Source: Gammaproteobacteria bacterium (lineage in GTDB: Bacteria > Pseudomonadota > Gammaproteobacteria > Eutrophobiales > Eutrophobiaceae). Taken from it: a stretch of 64,000 nt of DNA. The stretch is from the NCBI GenBank assembly GCA_012103475.1, contig WLWS01000006.1:1-64000 (forward strand), given 5' to 3'. Positions 26,679-38,200 of the stretch are shown here, piece by piece; within the stretch, counting starts at the first letter, position 1; every line of letters starts with the position of its first letter. Position numbers and translations under genes: made by a program. Below the pieces are notes generated by a model, which worked only from the letters and a program-made list of their open reading frames with translations, had not been told where the DNA came from and ran no database searches.

Positions 26679-28383
26679 AACAGCTTCGAAACGCTGTGCC
26701 ATCTACACGCGTAAATCCTCAGAGGAAGGACTGGAGCAGGCCTTTAACTCTCTGGATGCGCAACGCGAAGCGTGCGAGTCCTATATTCATAGTCAACGTC
26801 ATGAAGGCTGGAATATACTGTCCACCGCTTATAATGATGGGGGCTTCTCCGGGGGCAATATGGATAGACCTGCCCTAACGACATTACTAACAGACATTAA
26901 AGCCGGAAACATTGATGTCATTGTCGTTTATAAAGTCGACCGTCTAAGCCGCTCGCTCGCGGATTTTGTACGCTTGATAGAATTGTTCGATAATCATCAG
27001 GTCTCCTTCGTCTCTGTTACCCAGCAGTTTAATACCTCTACTTCCATGGGACGGCTGACCCTGAATGTGTTGTTATCTTTCGCCCAGTTTGAACGAGAAG
27101 TCACCAGTGAGCGCATCCGCGATAAAATTGCGGCTTCAAAACAAAAAGGCATGTGGATGGGTGGACAGGTTCCCATTGGCTACGATGTATTGGAAAAACT
27201 ATTAGTGGTTAATGAATCAGAGGCAATAGCAGTACGCCATATTTTCAATCGTTATTTGGCTTTGGGCTGTGTTAGAAAGCTCAAAGCGGAATTAGATGCA
27301 GAGGGGTATGTCTCGAAAGCACGAATTCTCAATGGCAAAGCGGCAGGCGAGAAGCCTTTTTCTCGCGGTGTGCTCTATGCGCTTTTAAAGAACCCTATCT
27401 ATATCGGCAAGACCCATCACAAAGGGAAACTTTTTGATGGACAACATGCCGGAATTATTGATGTGTCAATCTGGCAGCAGGTGCAGGAGCGTATTTCACG
27501 CAATAAACACAACAACCGAACACGAACCCTCGCCAAAGATCCCAGTTTGCTTGCAGGGCTTCTCTTTGACGATATGCAGCATCCCATGAGTCCGACCCAT
27601 ACCCGTAAACAAAACCGACGATATCGCTATTATATCTCCCAGGCCACCCTGCAATTTAAGGAAAAAGAAACAGGGAGTGTTATTCGAATTGCCGCCCATA
27701 TTGTTGAATCTTTAGTCATCGATACCTTGCTAACTTTACTGAGCACGGCAGCCACTTTAATTGATGTCATTCAACTTAACGTGCATTCAGCCAATGATGT
27801 ACAACAGCTAATCGAGAATGCTGCACACCTGGCCAAGCACTGGAAAGAGAAAACACCCTCGGAGCATATTATTTTATTAAAACAATTGATCCATCGTATT
27901 ACTATTAGTAAACGAGAAATGACTATAGTGATTTCGCGTGCTGGATTACGCTCAGTGATACAGGCTAATAACGTAAGTAATGCATTGGAAAAACCTCACA
28001 CACATGAAGATGAGTACGTGATGAAAAAGCCGGTTCAGTTCAAACGGTGTGGCATTGAAACTAAGCTTATCCTCTCAGACGACAAGCATGCCCCAGCACA
28101 TCCTGAAACCATTCAAGCTATAAAGAATGCTGTCACAAAAGCGCTTCTATGGAACGATGCGCTTTGCAGTGACCAAGTTTCTTCTATTAAGACCATTGCC
28201 GAACAAGAAAATGTAACGCCACAATTTATCGCCCGTAGATTAAAATTAGCTTATCTCTCACCAGACATCATGGAAGCCATCTTCAAAGGTAACATTCCTC
28301 ATACCTTATCCCTTGGCTTACTGGAAAAATCGATCCCTTTAATTTGGGAAGACCAACGCGAATCATTCGGTTTCGCGTCCTAA
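26665..28383 (+). CDS. Large serine recombinase
   Basis: The 572 residues start at GTG 26665, preceded by an AGGAGG-like site. The N-terminal resolvase/invertase domain has AIYTRKSSEEGLEQAFNSL with the catalytic Ser, VYKVDRLSRSLADF, and QFEREVTSERIRDKI. A recombinase domain (GQVPIGYDV, FSRGVLYALLKNPIYIGKTHHKG) follows. A recombinase zinc-ribbon-like region and a helical C-terminus complete it. It would integrate and excise the module 23950-28383. No attachment sites could be fixed. Confidence 0.92.
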   Translation: MKKNKTASKRCAIYTRKSSEEGLEQAFNSLDAQREACESYIHSQRHEGWNILSTAYNDGGFSGGNMDRPALTTLLTDIKAGNIDVIVVYKVDRLSRSLADFVRLIELFDNHQVSFVSVTQQFNTSTSMGRLTLNVLLSFAQFEREVTSERIRDKIAASKQKGMWMGGQVPIGYDVLEKLLVVNESEAIAVRHIFNRYLALGCVRKLKAELDAEGYVSKARILNGKAAGEKPFSRGVLYALLKNPIYIGKTHHKGKLFDGQHAGIIDVSIWQQVQERISRNKHNNRTRTLAKDPSLLAGLLFDDMQHPMSPTHTRKQNRRYRYYISQATLQFKEKETGSVIRIAAHIVESLVIDTLLTLLSTAATLIDVIQLNVHSANDVQQLIENAAHLAKHWKEKTPSEHIILLKQLIHRITISKREMTIVISRAGLRSVIQANNVSNALEKPHTHEDEYVMKKPVQFKRCGIETKLILSDDKHAPAHPETIQAIKNAVTKALLWNDALCSDQVSSIKTIAEQENVTPQFIARRLKLAYLSPDIMEAIFKGNIPHTLSLGLLEKSIPLIWEDQRESFGFAS

Positions 28384-28528
28384 ACAAACCTAAAAAGACA
28401 ACTGGCATAATTACCATTCGAGACTTTCGAGCAATTTCGTAAGAAATGACGATATCGGGTTGGCTTTTGCTAGGGCTGTGATGCGATGACTATCGTGCAA
28501 CGTTGTGAATTGTTTGAAGATTGTGGTC

Positions 28529-28551
28529 TCTGTTCTGAGACTCAGAACAGA
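28529..28551. repeat. Perfect 23-bp palindrome
   Basis: TCTGTTCTGAG and CTCAGAACAGA are exact inverted copies around one central A. It lies 146 bp after the recombinase gene and 13 bp before the tRNA-like core of the 28564 att-like site. There is no T-run, so it is not a simple terminator. It could be a recombinase crossover site or protein-binding site. Confidence 0.7.
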
Positions 28552-28563
28552 AACCAGACTACA

Positions 28564-28658
28564 TGGCGGAGAGAGAGGGACTCACAAACTATACATAACC
28601 TATTGATTTAATTAATATCCCTACTATCTTAGAAAAAAGTTGCCCCCATAGTTGCCCC
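28564..28658. repeat. att-like site 1 (tRNA-Ser 3'-end-like core plus arm repeats)
   Basis: TGGCGGAGAGAGAGGG matches, on the minus strand, the 3' acceptor and T-stem end of tRNA-Ser genes (CCCTCTCTCTCCGCCA). The T-loop does not continue, so it is a partial copy. About 75 bp further on is TTGCCCCCATAGTTGCCCC, two TTGCCCC units that look like integrase arm sites. The same 19 bases occur at the same distance in the site at 49561. No integrase gene adjoins it. Confidence 0.5.
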
Positions 28659-28662
28659 TTTA

Positions 28663-30276
28663 TTAATCTTCCTTGAATTCAGATACAAAAACTGAATCTC
28701 GCCATTGAGATTGGATTTCCATCCAAGCTGACGGGCCTAACTGTCCTTTCGGAGGATTAATGGCATAGATCACAAGACCTATAAGCACACCAATGTATAC
28801 TACGAAAACTTTGGATTCTTTATAAGGCTGTCGTGTAAAGAAATAAAGGAATAACCCTGCTGCCGCTAAATATGATAATCCCAGCCAGGAATCAAAACTA
28901 AGGATTATTGAGATACCAATAAAAAACAAGGCAAATCCTATCCCGTTTATATACTGCGCCTTACGCAATCCAAAAATGGTAGCTATAGTGTTAATGCCAG
29001 CTGCCCTATCCCCTGCTTCATCCTTTAAATCTATAAACTGGGTGCCAAGAAAAAACACGAATAAGAACAACAGTAGAAATAGGGGTGAACAATGCCAAAA
29101 TTGCCCACCGCCAAGATGGAAGCCAATCATAAAAGTAGCTAAACAATTGATACTAATAAATAATTTCGAGATGAATGGCCATCGCTTCGCTCGTAACGGT
29201 GGAGATGAATACACCTGATAGATCATCAGGAAAATACAAATAAAGATAAGGCTAGAAAAACCAGAAGCAAAAGCGAATGCCAAACAAGAAAAAATGATTA
29301 GCCGGCTTATCTTTAAATAATCAGGAATAGATATGCTGTCCTTGACTAAAGGTCTCTCGGGACTATTAATCCGATCTAACTCAATATCATGGTAGTTATT
29401 TACCATCACAGCGTGCAACCATGCCAACCAAATAGCGATGAACGCAAGCACAAGCGGAAAAGGGTAAATTGGATCAATCTCTGACTTCGGAGCAAAGACA
29501 TACCCTAGAATCATCAATAACTCAAAGTGAGCAAGGCGCAAAAAACGGGAATCATAAATTATCGCCTTGAAGTAATAACGATTAGAAAGCCACGCCAAAA
29601 TAGTGAATTGTACGGCTATCATTACCATGTAAACCATGAACAACAAGTGCTCAGAAAAATTCGCAGAAACACCAATCAACTGGGAAAACTTTAGAATAAA
29701 AAACAGTAGCCCCATGTGAACGAAGATAAATGTGTAGGTGAGCCACGCCACTATAAAAGCTCGAAGTAGAGACTGTGTCCGTAACCAGCAATAGCCACCT
29801 ATCGCAATTGATGCAATACCAATCTCAATTCTCATCCCCGGTGTAATTCCGACACGTTCTACGGGTCCGAAAAAGGTCAAATACCTATCCCACAACTCAG
29901 CGCCACTAAAAGTAAGAATATAGGAATACTCCGGTGCCATGCTGGCAAATACCGTTAGATCCAGAAAAGGCGGGAGTAATATGATAAAAAAAGATGGCAA
30001 TATCAATTTCGCCGCCTGAACAACATTGCGATTGATACCAACGACACTGATTATGATAATGCTTAATGCAATACTGGTGAAAGAGGAGAAATAATGCAGG
30101 AAACGGTAAGGGTCGAGTGGTAGCTGATGAGTATAACCATCAGTTAGCGACTCAATGGTAATTCGGCAAAATACAGCAAGACTGAATATTACTATCGCAT
30201 CTATCACTGTGCTGCGACTGTTCTCAATACGATCCAGCATATTTATAAGGGATCGGAGGTAGTTATTTCTGATCAC
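28663..30276 (-). CDS. UbiA-like prenyltransferase domain protein with long membrane N-terminus
   Basis: The 537-residue, highly hydrophobic protein has about 14 helices. The C-terminal half (about 270-530) carries the UbiA signatures NYHDIELDRINSPERPL (first Asp-rich motif) and DLKDEAGDRAAGINTIATIFG (second Asp-rich motif). UbiA enzymes join isoprenoid chains to aromatic or lipid acceptors in the membrane. The N-terminal 250 residues are an extra membrane region that I do not recognise. It stands alone, stopping 5 bp after the att-like repeat. Substrate unknown. Confidence 0.75.
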   Translation of the reverse strand: MIRNNYLRSLINMLDRIENSRSTVIDAIVIFSLAVFCRITIESLTDGYTHQLPLDPYRFLHYFSSFTSIALSIIIISVVGINRNVVQAAKLILPSFFIILLPPFLDLTVFASMAPEYSYILTFSGAELWDRYLTFFGPVERVGITPGMRIEIGIASIAIGGYCWLRTQSLLRAFIVAWLTYTFIFVHMGLLFFILKFSQLIGVSANFSEHLLFMVYMVMIAVQFTILAWLSNRYYFKAIIYDSRFLRLAHFELLMILGYVFAPKSEIDPIYPFPLVLAFIAIWLAWLHAVMVNNYHDIELDRINSPERPLVKDSISIPDYLKISRLIIFSCLAFAFASGFSSLIFICIFLMIYQVYSSPPLRAKRWPFISKLFISINCLATFMIGFHLGGGQFWHCSPLFLLLFLFVFFLGTQFIDLKDEAGDRAAGINTIATIFGLRKAQYINGIGFALFFIGISIILSFDSWLGLSYLAAAGLFLYFFTRQPYKESKVFVVYIGVLIGLVIYAINPPKGQLGPSAWMEIQSQWRDSVFVSEFKED

Positions 30277-30300
30277 GTGGTAGACGGTGGATAAAAAAGG

Positions 30301-31158
30301 TTAAGCATCATATTCCATCATTTTTTCATACTTTAGAATATCTCTACTAACGGTTTGGTAGTGCAAACCAATAAAGTCAGCACTCTCTCTCATTGAATAA
30401 TGTCCAAGAACATGCGCCTCATAACACATTTTAGGCCGGTCACTGTAAGTAGCAGCAAACCAGCTCAATGGTTTCACGACCTTCGTTTGGACTTTTGGTA
30501 TTTCTTTGAGAGAATCTTTGCCTTTAACTAGTTTATCGAGATGTTCGACATATTTATTTGTACTCAAATAAATATGTCCTTTAATATCTTTCCATATTGA
30601 TTCCTTCCGTCGTATTCCTTCGACAATATATTGTTCGAAGTTTCTAATTGCCATACCTCGCACATCACCAAAATGTAATAACAACCAATCGTTTTCTAAC
30701 CATCCCTGTAGCTGTGCACTCCCTATCATCTGTCTATAACTACTCCAGGGATAGTCATTAGGGTGTTCAACCATTCTTGCTCGAACGGGGTTCAGTATCA
30801 CATAACGCGCAAGAGCCAGCAGGTAACTTTCTTTTTCAACATGTACTGCGTGGTAGCGCCCCTGAAAAAGGTGGCCACAACGATAATATTGTCGATTTAC
30901 CCAACGTGTATATTCACCATTGAGTTGTCGCATTCCTTTCGAGAGAGTGGGCTCAATCGTTTCAATCACCAAATGATAATGATTCGTCATCAGGCAGTAA
31001 GCATGACATCGCCAGTGATAGCGTTGACATACTACACCTAAGATTTCGAGAAATTTTTCCCGATCCAAAGACTCAAAATAAATTACCTCACGCCCATCAC
31101 CACGTGATGTGAGATGGTATAAAGCACCAGGAAACTCCGGTCGAAGTGGGCGAGTCAT
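30301..31158 (-). CDS. REP-associated tyrosine transposase (RAYT, Y1 family)
   Basis: The 285-residue protein starts MTRPLRPEFPGALYHLTSRGD. It has HAYCLMTNHYHLVIET with the HUH-type metal-binding HxH, HLFQGRYHAV, and YVILNPVRARMVEHPNDYPWSSY, the hallmark of TnpA_REP/RAYT proteins. These single-strand nucleases act on REP-type repeats and are usually domesticated. A C-terminal region with an HTH-like helix pair (MRESADFIGLHYQTVSRDILKYEKM) is present. Repeats with GACACCTTTTT lie just upstream. Confidence 0.9.
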   Translation of the reverse strand: MTRPLRPEFPGALYHLTSRGDGREVIYFESLDREKFLEILGVVCQRYHWRCHAYCLMTNHYHLVIETIEPTLSKGMRQLNGEYTRWVNRQYYRCGHLFQGRYHAVHVEKESYLLALARYVILNPVRARMVEHPNDYPWSSYRQMIGSAQLQGWLENDWLLLHFGDVRGMAIRNFEQYIVEGIRRKESIWKDIKGHIYLSTNKYVEHLDKLVKGKDSLKEIPKVQTKVVKPLSWFAATYSDRPKMCYEAHVLGHYSMRESADFIGLHYQTVSRDILKYEKMMEYDA

Positions 31159-31221
31159 CCATACTCTCCTTCATCCTAAATCTCAGTCTATTCTAAAACA
31201 AATCAATCAAATTTCAATGTC

Positions 31222-31266
31222 GTAATGTGAGACCTGACACCTTTTTCTGTAATGTGACACCTTTTT
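31222..31266. repeat. Short direct repeats upstream of the RAYT gene
   Basis: GTAATGTGA...GACACCTTTTT is followed three bases later by a second, shorter GTAATGTGACACCTTTTT-like unit. AT-run-ended GACACC repeats of this type commonly precede RAYT genes, so they may be its recognition sequences. A related GGTGTGACACC stretch occurs at 55905. Confidence 0.5.
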
Positions 31267-31352
31267 AGACACATGCGCTTCCATTCCATCAACGAGCTAT
31301 CTCAATCCGACACAGAGCGCCTTTAATTTTCAGAAATAATTGAATTGAAAAT

Positions 31353-31652
31353 CTACTGCTTTATGTATATTGACCAACTACCGTTGTAATCCAAAATAAG
31401 TTTCCCTTCGGAATTAATCATGAATTTAGTTTCTACTTTATTAGGAGCTGATAGCTGGTCAGTAACCAGTACATCTTCTTTTACCTCATAGACAAGAAAT
31501 GACTTCTTATCTGTGCTCTGCTCGTGTGTTGTGAAAATCAACGAACCATCCTCATTAAACTCTAGACTACTATTTTCCGTTTCACCATGGGCAAAACTCT
31601 CTGGATCCGCATGCCACATTCCGACCAAATCAGATTTGTTAATATTTACCAT
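31353..31652 (-). CDS. Small acidic protein, possible second immunity factor
   Basis: This 99-residue soluble protein of mostly beta-strand character (MVNINKSDLVGMWHADPESFAHGETENSSLEFNEDGSL) ends DYNGSWSIYIKQ. The pattern (GMW, then strands, then W near the end) resembles small lipocalin-like folds, but I do not recognise a family. Its start overlaps the DUF4304 stop by 7 bp and it is the last gene of the RHS operon. Position suggests a role in self-protection; this is inference. Confidence 0.6.
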   Translation of the reverse strand: MVNINKSDLVGMWHADPESFAHGETENSSLEFNEDGSLIFTTHEQSTDKKSFLVYEVKEDVLVTDQLSAPNKVETKFMINSEGKLILDYNGSWSIYIKQ

Positions 31653-32254
31653 GAAAGTTTTCTTAAATTATTTTTCACATAAAACTCGGCTGCCTTCCCT
31701 TCAACAAAGCACAACAATTCATCTTTGACTAATTCAAATGAAGCCCTGTCATTATTAGCATGTTCCATAATTGCAAGGCAAAGAAGTCTTTGTACATTTG
31801 TCAAACCTGGAGATAATCCCCGTTTCCATATACTGACTAAAAATTTATTTGTTATTTGTCTTTTGATATCTTCCATTGTTTTACTATCCAAAGCTGATAT
31901 TACTTCCTCTAAAAGACTAGATATTGAAACTGAGTCGTCAATGTGCCACCAAAAATCATCAGATCCATCTATGAAATACGCTAAACGACGACGCAAGTGA
32001 GAATCTTCAAGACTGGGAATAGAATTGTTATCTTCGTCATCATAATATTTTAGTAGAATCCCAGATACCACACCAATGTTTATTGTAAACACAATATTTT
32101 CATGAGAAGATTTCGTGCTTTTTTGAATACTAATCAACAACCAATTATCGTGTTCTTTATAATGAAAAGTATTTCCTCTCTTTAAAAAACCATGCTTTTT
32201 AAAGTGTTCAGCCAAGCTTTTGACTAAATATCTATAATTGTCTCGTGGTGTCAC
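31646..32254 (-). CDS. DUF4304 protein, candidate immunity protein
   Basis: The 202-residue protein has LAEHFKKHGFLKRGNTFHYKEHDNWLLISIQKS and FTINIGVVSG near the N-terminus, typical of DUF4304. The start is GTG at 32254, 10 bp after the RHS stop, with no good ribosome site, so translation may be coupled. DUF4304 genes are often found directly behind polymorphic toxins. Here the location immediately after the nuclease-like RHS C-terminus makes it the first choice for the cognate immunity gene. Direct neutralisation is inferred. Confidence 0.75.
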   Translation of the reverse strand: MTPRDNYRYLVKSLAEHFKKHGFLKRGNTFHYKEHDNWLLISIQKSTKSSHENIVFTINIGVVSGILLKYYDDEDNNSIPSLEDSHLRRRLAYFIDGSDDFWWHIDDSVSISSLLEEVISALDSKTMEDIKRQITNKFLVSIWKRGLSPGLTNVQRLLCLAIMEHANNDRASFELVKDELLCFVEGKAAEFYVKNNLRKLSW

Positions 32255-32263
32255 TAAATCAAT

Positions 32264-35200
32264 TTACGGTTTACGTATAACATTTACAGGATATCCTAAT
32301 CGTTTAAGGTATTCATCTTTTGCACGTTGAGAAGGCTTATAAGGCGATTTTCCTTTTTTTGTTTCTATACCACCCAGTATTTTACCGTCTTTACTTACCT
32401 CAACATCAGTTACCCGTCTTCCAAACGGTGTCTTTTTAGTTACTTCCGTCTTAACATCAAATCCCTCCTTCCTCATTGCTTCTGCTATTTCATCCCTCAA
32501 AGCATCCCCATCAATTTTATTTTGTTTAAGTTGAGCATCTTTCCTAGCCTTTTCTGCCTTTTTCAAATCCGCAGCTCTCTTAGCTTCAGCTGCTTTTTGT
32601 CTCGCCTTCTCAATTTTACCAGCTTTTAGCACCTTAAAAACAACTATTGGATACGTTACTATTTCAAACGCCGCGAAAGATGCTTCTCCAAAATCACAGA
32701 ATGGCCAACAAGCTAGCGGATTGAAAATTTGATTCGCTAAGTCTCCAGAACTCCCAGGCGTGAAACTCCCAGCACTCATCATTCCATTCAAAGTCGACGA
32801 GGGTATCGGAGAAGGGGCGACACCCCCATGATCAATCGGCGTCCCCGGCGGTACCGGCGTATTCGGTAAATCTCCTGGCGTCACCGCATTCATATCCGTT
32901 TCGGTATCACCAGTACCATCATTACCATCTCCACCACCGCTGCCACCTTCATCACCACCTGGTGAAACGGGTTGTCTAGGCGGAAGTTTAGCGATGTCGC
33001 CAATGAGTATCGCTTGCAGCAAACTACAACCCAAAGATGCACAGGCTGGTGCGCCTCTACCATTATTCGCAAAGATTCCAAAAACATTTCGGGTTTCAAG
33101 AAAAATATCTGATGGTCTGGCAAAAAAAGTAAAGGATGCTAAGTCACCCCCAATTGCGACATAACCAACGCTTAGCCCAAATCTCATATATCCACTTGGA
33201 TCTGTAAACTTTAGAGGATTGTTAACAACATAGCTGTATCTATTCCAGTTCTGACTGTTTAAGGGAGTCTGTACGATTGGATCCGGGCTTAGCATTCTGC
33301 CCAAATTCGGATCATAGATTCGTCCATTCATGTGAATGATATCGACATCATCTAAATGCTCATGCCCCGTATAGCCGCGGTCTAATGATGGGATACCCGC
33401 GTTTGCGCCTACCCAAGTAGTAGCATTGCGTCGTTTCCCGAAAGCATCGTAACTAAGGCTTTCAATAGTCAGCGTACCCATGTCAACATCAGTTACGGCT
33501 GTGATTGAGCCCAAATGATCACGGTGAAGATATTTTGTCTCCTTAACAGGAGTACCACCACCAGGTTTGTCCACAATAACGGCCACTGCCTGACCATTGG
33601 CAAATACCGTCAATTCATGTGTCTCAAGGCTAAGATTGGTATTTTCTTTTTTCACATACTGGCCATCATCCACATAATGTGTGGTCGTACCATCACTGTG
33701 TACTTGTTTATAACGGGCACCGTCCGGTCCATAGGTAAAGCTGCGAGATGCCCCACCTACTTTAGTAATGCTGGCTGGTTTATCGAAACTGGTCCATGTA
33801 ATGTTACGAACATCGTTGTTTGTGTGAATGCTGCTGGTCTGGTTGCCATTTTCATCATAGGTATATGTCTCACTTCCGCCGCCAGCACCCGCATTGAAAC
33901 TCACGCCGGTCACCGCATGCGGTCTTGGATCACTGACAAGCGGATAGGTAAACGTGCCAAGATCACTCTTCGTATTTAAATTACCCATAGCGTTATATGC
34001 ATAGGTCACGGCGGTGTTAATACCGATCTTTGCCTCGGTCAAGCGATCCAGACCATCGTACTGAAAGGTTTCAGTAAGCGTCTTAAGCAAATCACTTCTA
34101 CTGCGAATATTGCCAACCTGATCGTACTGGTAACTCTGGTTCTGAATATTTTGCGGGCTACCACCATTATGTCGACTGGCATTGCTGTAAAGTAGACGAC
34201 CGCTACCTCCTGCGTAGCCTTGTGTAGTTAAACTGCCATCACCGAGGTATTGCCCTAAAAGACGCCCTTCTGCGTCCACATCGGTCGCCTGGAAAATTGG
34301 TGCACTAGCTAGATTAACTTCATGAACTGTTTCCAGATAGCCACGGATGTTATAAAAATATTCTGCCGTAAATCCTGTAGTGGGATAACTGGGGCTGGTT
34401 GGATAAATAACCTGATGGAGTCGGCCATTGCCATCATAGTTATAACTGGTGGTGTACGGCGTACCGTTGTCAATGGTCGTTACGCTGTCGGTCAACCGTC
34501 CGAAGTCTGCACTACTATGTGATGAGGTACGAATAAATGGAGTAGTAGATGGGTTAGATCCATCGGTCCGTGTCAGCTTTTCCTCACGCAAGCGACCTCT
34601 GCCTTTATTGTTACCGTTATCCCAGTAGTCATAGCTCCATGTTGTCACCAAGGTTACGTCACCGCCAGCAGTTTCCGGCTCTGTCCGCTGCGTAATTCTA
34701 CCTATTAAATCATACTGGAAGAGCACAGTGTCTGAGTTATCTCGCAACTCTTCCGTATTTTGTTCTGTGATTTCGCCAAGTGCATTATAGTAATAATTAA
34801 CCGTACCAGTATTGGGATCTGTCCTATATTCAACTCGACCCAAACGATCATAAAAACTTGTTACCTCTGTATCAAAAGTGGAACTATCAATCACACCTGT
34901 ACGAACCTTCGTCAGGTTACCTGCAATGTCGTACTCGTAAGTGGTACGATTTCTATTTGAGGCGCCCGCCATTAAGGGATCTAACATCTCTACGACCTGC
35001 CCAATCGCGTTACTGATACGGGTAACTTGCCGTTGTATATTATCCGTTTGAGTAACATTAAATCCGTCGTAATCAGTTGTTAAATCCTCTGTGATATCAG
35101 CTGCAACAACACCGACAACCCGATTGACTGCATCATAGCTAGGCGTGTTCCAATAAATAACCTCATTAGCCACATCATAGTAAGGTTGTGAGTTGCGTTT

Positions 35201-38200
35201 TAAACGCCCTTTGTCATCGTACTCGGTGAGGGTCTCGATAAATCGACCGTCAAAACCCTTGACTCGAGAACGTAACTCTCTACCTTGGCCGTCATAAAAC
35301 ACCCGCAACGGGGTATTCCCTGTTGACGCTGACTCAATATAGATAGCTTCATTATTAACTGGTGTCGTGAGTTTATAATAGTTAACAGTAGACTCTGTGC
35401 TGTCAGGGTTTATTTGTTTGGTCAGTCGACCGAATTCATCGTATTCCTGTGTCGTATCCAGGAGGTTTGGCCCTGTTCTCGTCAGCAATACTCCCAGCCG
35501 GTCGTCATAGATCTGAGTTTGAAAATGTCCCTCAGCATTCGTTATTTTATAGGGGAATCGGTGCCAGGGTTTTTGTTCATTATTGTGATATTCCACACTT
35601 TCAAGACGGGGTGCCGTGAGACTCGGCCCGTCAATAGTCTCAGAGACTCTATTGCCATATACATCGTAAGCCAGGGTTGATGTCAATTCCTGATGCTCAC
35701 TACCCTTACCCGGTTCAATGGTAGTCGTCCATAATCTGCCTAAGCTGTCGTAACTGAACGCTGTTTTGCGATCCTTACCAGTATCCATTTCAGTTTGAGA
35801 ATCGCGGAATATCTCATTATGAGTCGTGACATCCTGTACACGTGCTATTAACCAGTCAGTCACGTTATTAGGTTCGGGTGTGCGCGTAGTAACGGTTTTG
35901 TATTCGGTATTATCATCTTCAATGTCCGTTACCGTAGCCGTTGTGACTGCGGAGAAGCCATAGCCATCTGGTGAGCTGTTGGTATTTGAGCTGGTAGAGA
36001 GATGAACACCGTCATCTGGATCGTAAACTTTGTTTGTTACCGTATCTACAGCAACAAATTGCGTTAATGCACCGAAGGGAAAGGCACTCGGATAAGCGCT
36101 GTAGGTTGTATCACCTTCTGATAATAAACGATCAGGATCATTATTCGAATTAGCATCCACATCAGTGAGCCATACTTCAGTATGTTTCACTAAACTCGTT
36201 TTGGGCCAGGTCTGTTCATATTCAGCAATGGTAGTAGTATTTCGGTCTTCATCGATGACGGTGACTTTGGCAAAGCCTAAACTTCCCCGGCCCCAGCGGT
36301 GACGCATGAAACCTTCGTATTGGTAGTTGGCAACCAACTCGCCACCAACCCCATCTGAGTGTCGCATCTGTTCCACAACATGGGTTGGATTGACCACATC
36401 CATTTCTGGATAAACCGCCGATGTACCCTTCGTATAGACATTGGCATCAGTTAGCGGTTTGTAGTCGAATTTTGTGATGACACTAAGTCCGTTGTCCACT
36501 TCGGTCATTAAATGCATCGGCTGGCATCGATTGATGGCAACATTCTGTGTGCCGTCAATATTAACCGACACAAAGTCAGGTTTGCCATCGCCATCGAGAT
36601 CGACGAAGTCGTAGACATTACTACTGCCAAAAGCATGACCATTGCTCCAAGTGACATTGTCGTAACCATCACGACCGTTGGAAAGAGACACTTTGTGATC
36701 GCCATTGACATCTGGAGTAATGTAGTCAGTAAGACCATCGCCATTAATATCACGGAAATCTGGGACACGTCCGGCATCCAAGGTATTGGCACCCCAAGGT
36801 TCATCTTCGATAGCGTATCCCGCACCTGTCGAAAGTGAAACATGGTGTAGTGCGCTGTTTGTGCTATCGATAGTGACATAGTCGGTCAAACCATCACCAT
36901 TGAGATCCACCCAGAAGCCAGAGGCATCGCTACTGGCGTGCGCCACCCAATTTTGAGGTGCATCAAAGCCACTGCCATTGTTAATGTAAACGCTATGTGC
37001 GGTGCCATTGATAGTGACAAGATCTGTGCGCCCGTCTTTATTCACATCATGAAAACTGTGACGTTGAACGCCCGGGGCACCCAAATCCGGACCGCCTGTC
37101 CAGGGTAGGTTACCTTGATATCCAGCACGATTATTTAGACGTGCGGTATAAGTCGTGCCACTTGCCAGGAGATAATCGGGCAAGCTATCGCCATCGAGAT
37201 CAATGAATTGCTGTTCATCGCTGGTTAACACGGCAAGACCAGTATCGTATTCTTCAAATCCTCCAGTACCCAAGTATCCGTCTACACCATTTGAAATAGA
37301 CCAATAATGTTTGCCGTCACTGTCAATAGTGACATAATCGGCCACACCATCACCGTTGAGATCTGTCAGCGTTTCAAAATCGCTACTGCCTTTAGCGTGA
37401 GCAGTCCAAGTACCTACCGAGTCGTATGCCGTCCCTGCGACATCAACAAGTGAAATATAATGGTTCGTGCCGTTGGTAGTGACATAATCCATTTTGCCAT
37501 CACCATTCATATCGGCCCATTTTTGCAAAGCACCGGATACTGGTGCCTGCCCTGTCCAGGAACTCAGAATATAGGCACTTTGCTCTGCCACCCATTCGAA
37601 GGACGTTGGTTCGGTACACAATTCTGTCTCACCATCATCTTTAGGTACACATAACTCGATACTGGACAATCGCGGAAAATCGGTGGAATCGATTTCACCG
37701 TAACTTAGAACATAATTATGTACTTGTTCATGATAAACCCCGTTTTCTTCTATCCCAACAAAGTCCTCGTCTTTATCCAAGTCGACAAAGGTTTTGATAT
37801 TACTCAAGCGTTGACTTTGTTTTAATTGCGAACCGGCATGATAACGGGTGATTACATCAGATCGAGTTTGGTACTCAAATTCAACTCTCGCATAAGGGGT
37901 TATTATAAAACTAGCCGTGTCATTGCCAGTGTAGTCAATATGTTTAGGCCGATAATCGCCGTTAAAGTTATTGTTTATGTCGGTATCTTTTTCATAGGTG
38001 ACGGTGTAATAGTTGCCGTTTCGATCTTGCACACGTTTTAGCAACCAGAGTGCGGCTTCATCTCTACCGGTTGCTTCGATTACACCATCGGGATTGGCAC
38101 CCGAGTTACCGAATTCCATAATCAGTCCGTTTTTAGCTTTTACCTCAAACCAATCTGGACCAGAGCTTGTTGCACCATGCGAGATTATCTCATTAAAACC

